Shown here: positions 32,347-32,421 of the stretch, piece by piece
Layout: each line of letters opens with the position of its first letter
Numbering within the stretch: position 1 is the stretch's first letter
Source of the DNA: Candidatus Methylopumilus sp.
GTDB taxonomy: Bacteria > Pseudomonadota > Gammaproteobacteria > Burkholderiales > Methylophilaceae
DNA length: 32,421 nt
Assembly (NCBI GenBank): GCA_026399645.1
Contig: JAPLQN010000025.1
Span: 1-32,421 of the forward strand
Reading direction: 5' to 3'
The notes under the pieces: model-generated
Databases searched by the model: none
What the model saw: only the letters and a program-made list of their open reading frames with translations
Told to the model about the DNA's origin: nothing
Program-made: the position numbers and the translations under genes

Positions 32347-32421
32347 TGGCGGAGTGGACGGGACTCGAACCCGCGACCCCCTGCGTGACAGGCAGGTATT
32401 CTAACCAACTGAACTACCACT
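32347..32421 (-). tRNA. tRNA-Asp (anticodon GTC), 5' end cut by the window
   Basis: Read on the minus strand: AGTGG of the acceptor stem, D arm with GGTTAGAAT, anticodon stem CCTGC/GCAGG around CTGTCAC (anticodon GTC), T loop TTCGAGT, then CCACTCC, G, and encoded CCA at 32347-32349. The first two bases of the acceptor stem lie beyond the window end. It is nearly identical to what I recall of E. coli tRNA-Asp from the D arm to the T arm. Confidence 0.96.

Overview
The window is an AT-rich, densely packed piece of a bacterial chromosome made almost entirely of housekeeping genes: 34 protein genes and three tRNAs (the last cut by the window edge). Gene content and order point to a betaproteobacterium with a small, streamlined genome. 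The pointers are the order yafS-rnhA-dnaQ divergent from gloB-mltD, the cluster rluC-HAD-Rieske-sppA, orn beside an M48 peptidase, and ppiD next to tRNA-Asp. The low GC, tiny spacers and a PQQ-type quinoprotein suggest a Methylophilaceae lineage (OM43 / Ca. Methylopumilus-like). That placement is inference from content, not a database result. I see no prophage, insertion sequence, CRISPR array or defence island.

Layout. 28-842 (+): tRNA-Ala(GGC), tRNA-Glu(UUC), ppa. 846-4038 (-): quinoprotein lipoprotein, PhnA-domain protein, RsuA/RluF-type pseudouridine synthase, unknown 125-aa protein. 4152-7219 (+): MnmC FAD domain and a TPR/OGT-like glycosyltransferase. 7216-10726 (-): tsaE, amiC-type amidase, miaA, EamA transporter. 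10751-13547 (+): queG, pgi. 13558-16540 (-): rluC, HAD phosphatase, Rieske protein, sppA. 16541-19280: long leader and rne (+). 19273-20213 (-): orn, crcB. 20302-22043 (+): Ste24-like M48 protease, queD. 22050-23889 (-): yafS, rnhA, dnaQ. 23933-30350 (+): gloB, mltD, three peptide-ABC genes without an ATPase, fabI. 30347-32242 (-): ppiD. 32347-32421 (-): tRNA-Asp(GUC) with its terminator.

Themes. RNA modification and turnover is strongly represented: miaA, tsaE, mnmC, queG and queD act on tRNA; rluC and the RluF-like enzyme on rRNA; rne, orn and rnhA on RNA decay. A second theme is the envelope: amiC, mltD, sppA, ppiD, the M48 protease, fabI and the lipoproteins. Compaction is extreme. All six convergent gene pairs are 10 bp or less apart or overlap, two of them sharing a TTAA that holds both stop codons, and adjacent genes in operons often overlap by 1 or 4 bases.

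I found no convincing new multi-gene system. The items most worth a second look are the quinoprotein with Gly where the family's catalytic Asp should be, the structured rne leader with a Shine-Dalgarno hairpin and a 44-codon ORF, two perfect 10-bp dyads in front of the M48 gene and queD, the ATPase-less ABC operon, the MnmC oxidase domain without its methyltransferase half, and the near absence of terminator space between convergent genes.
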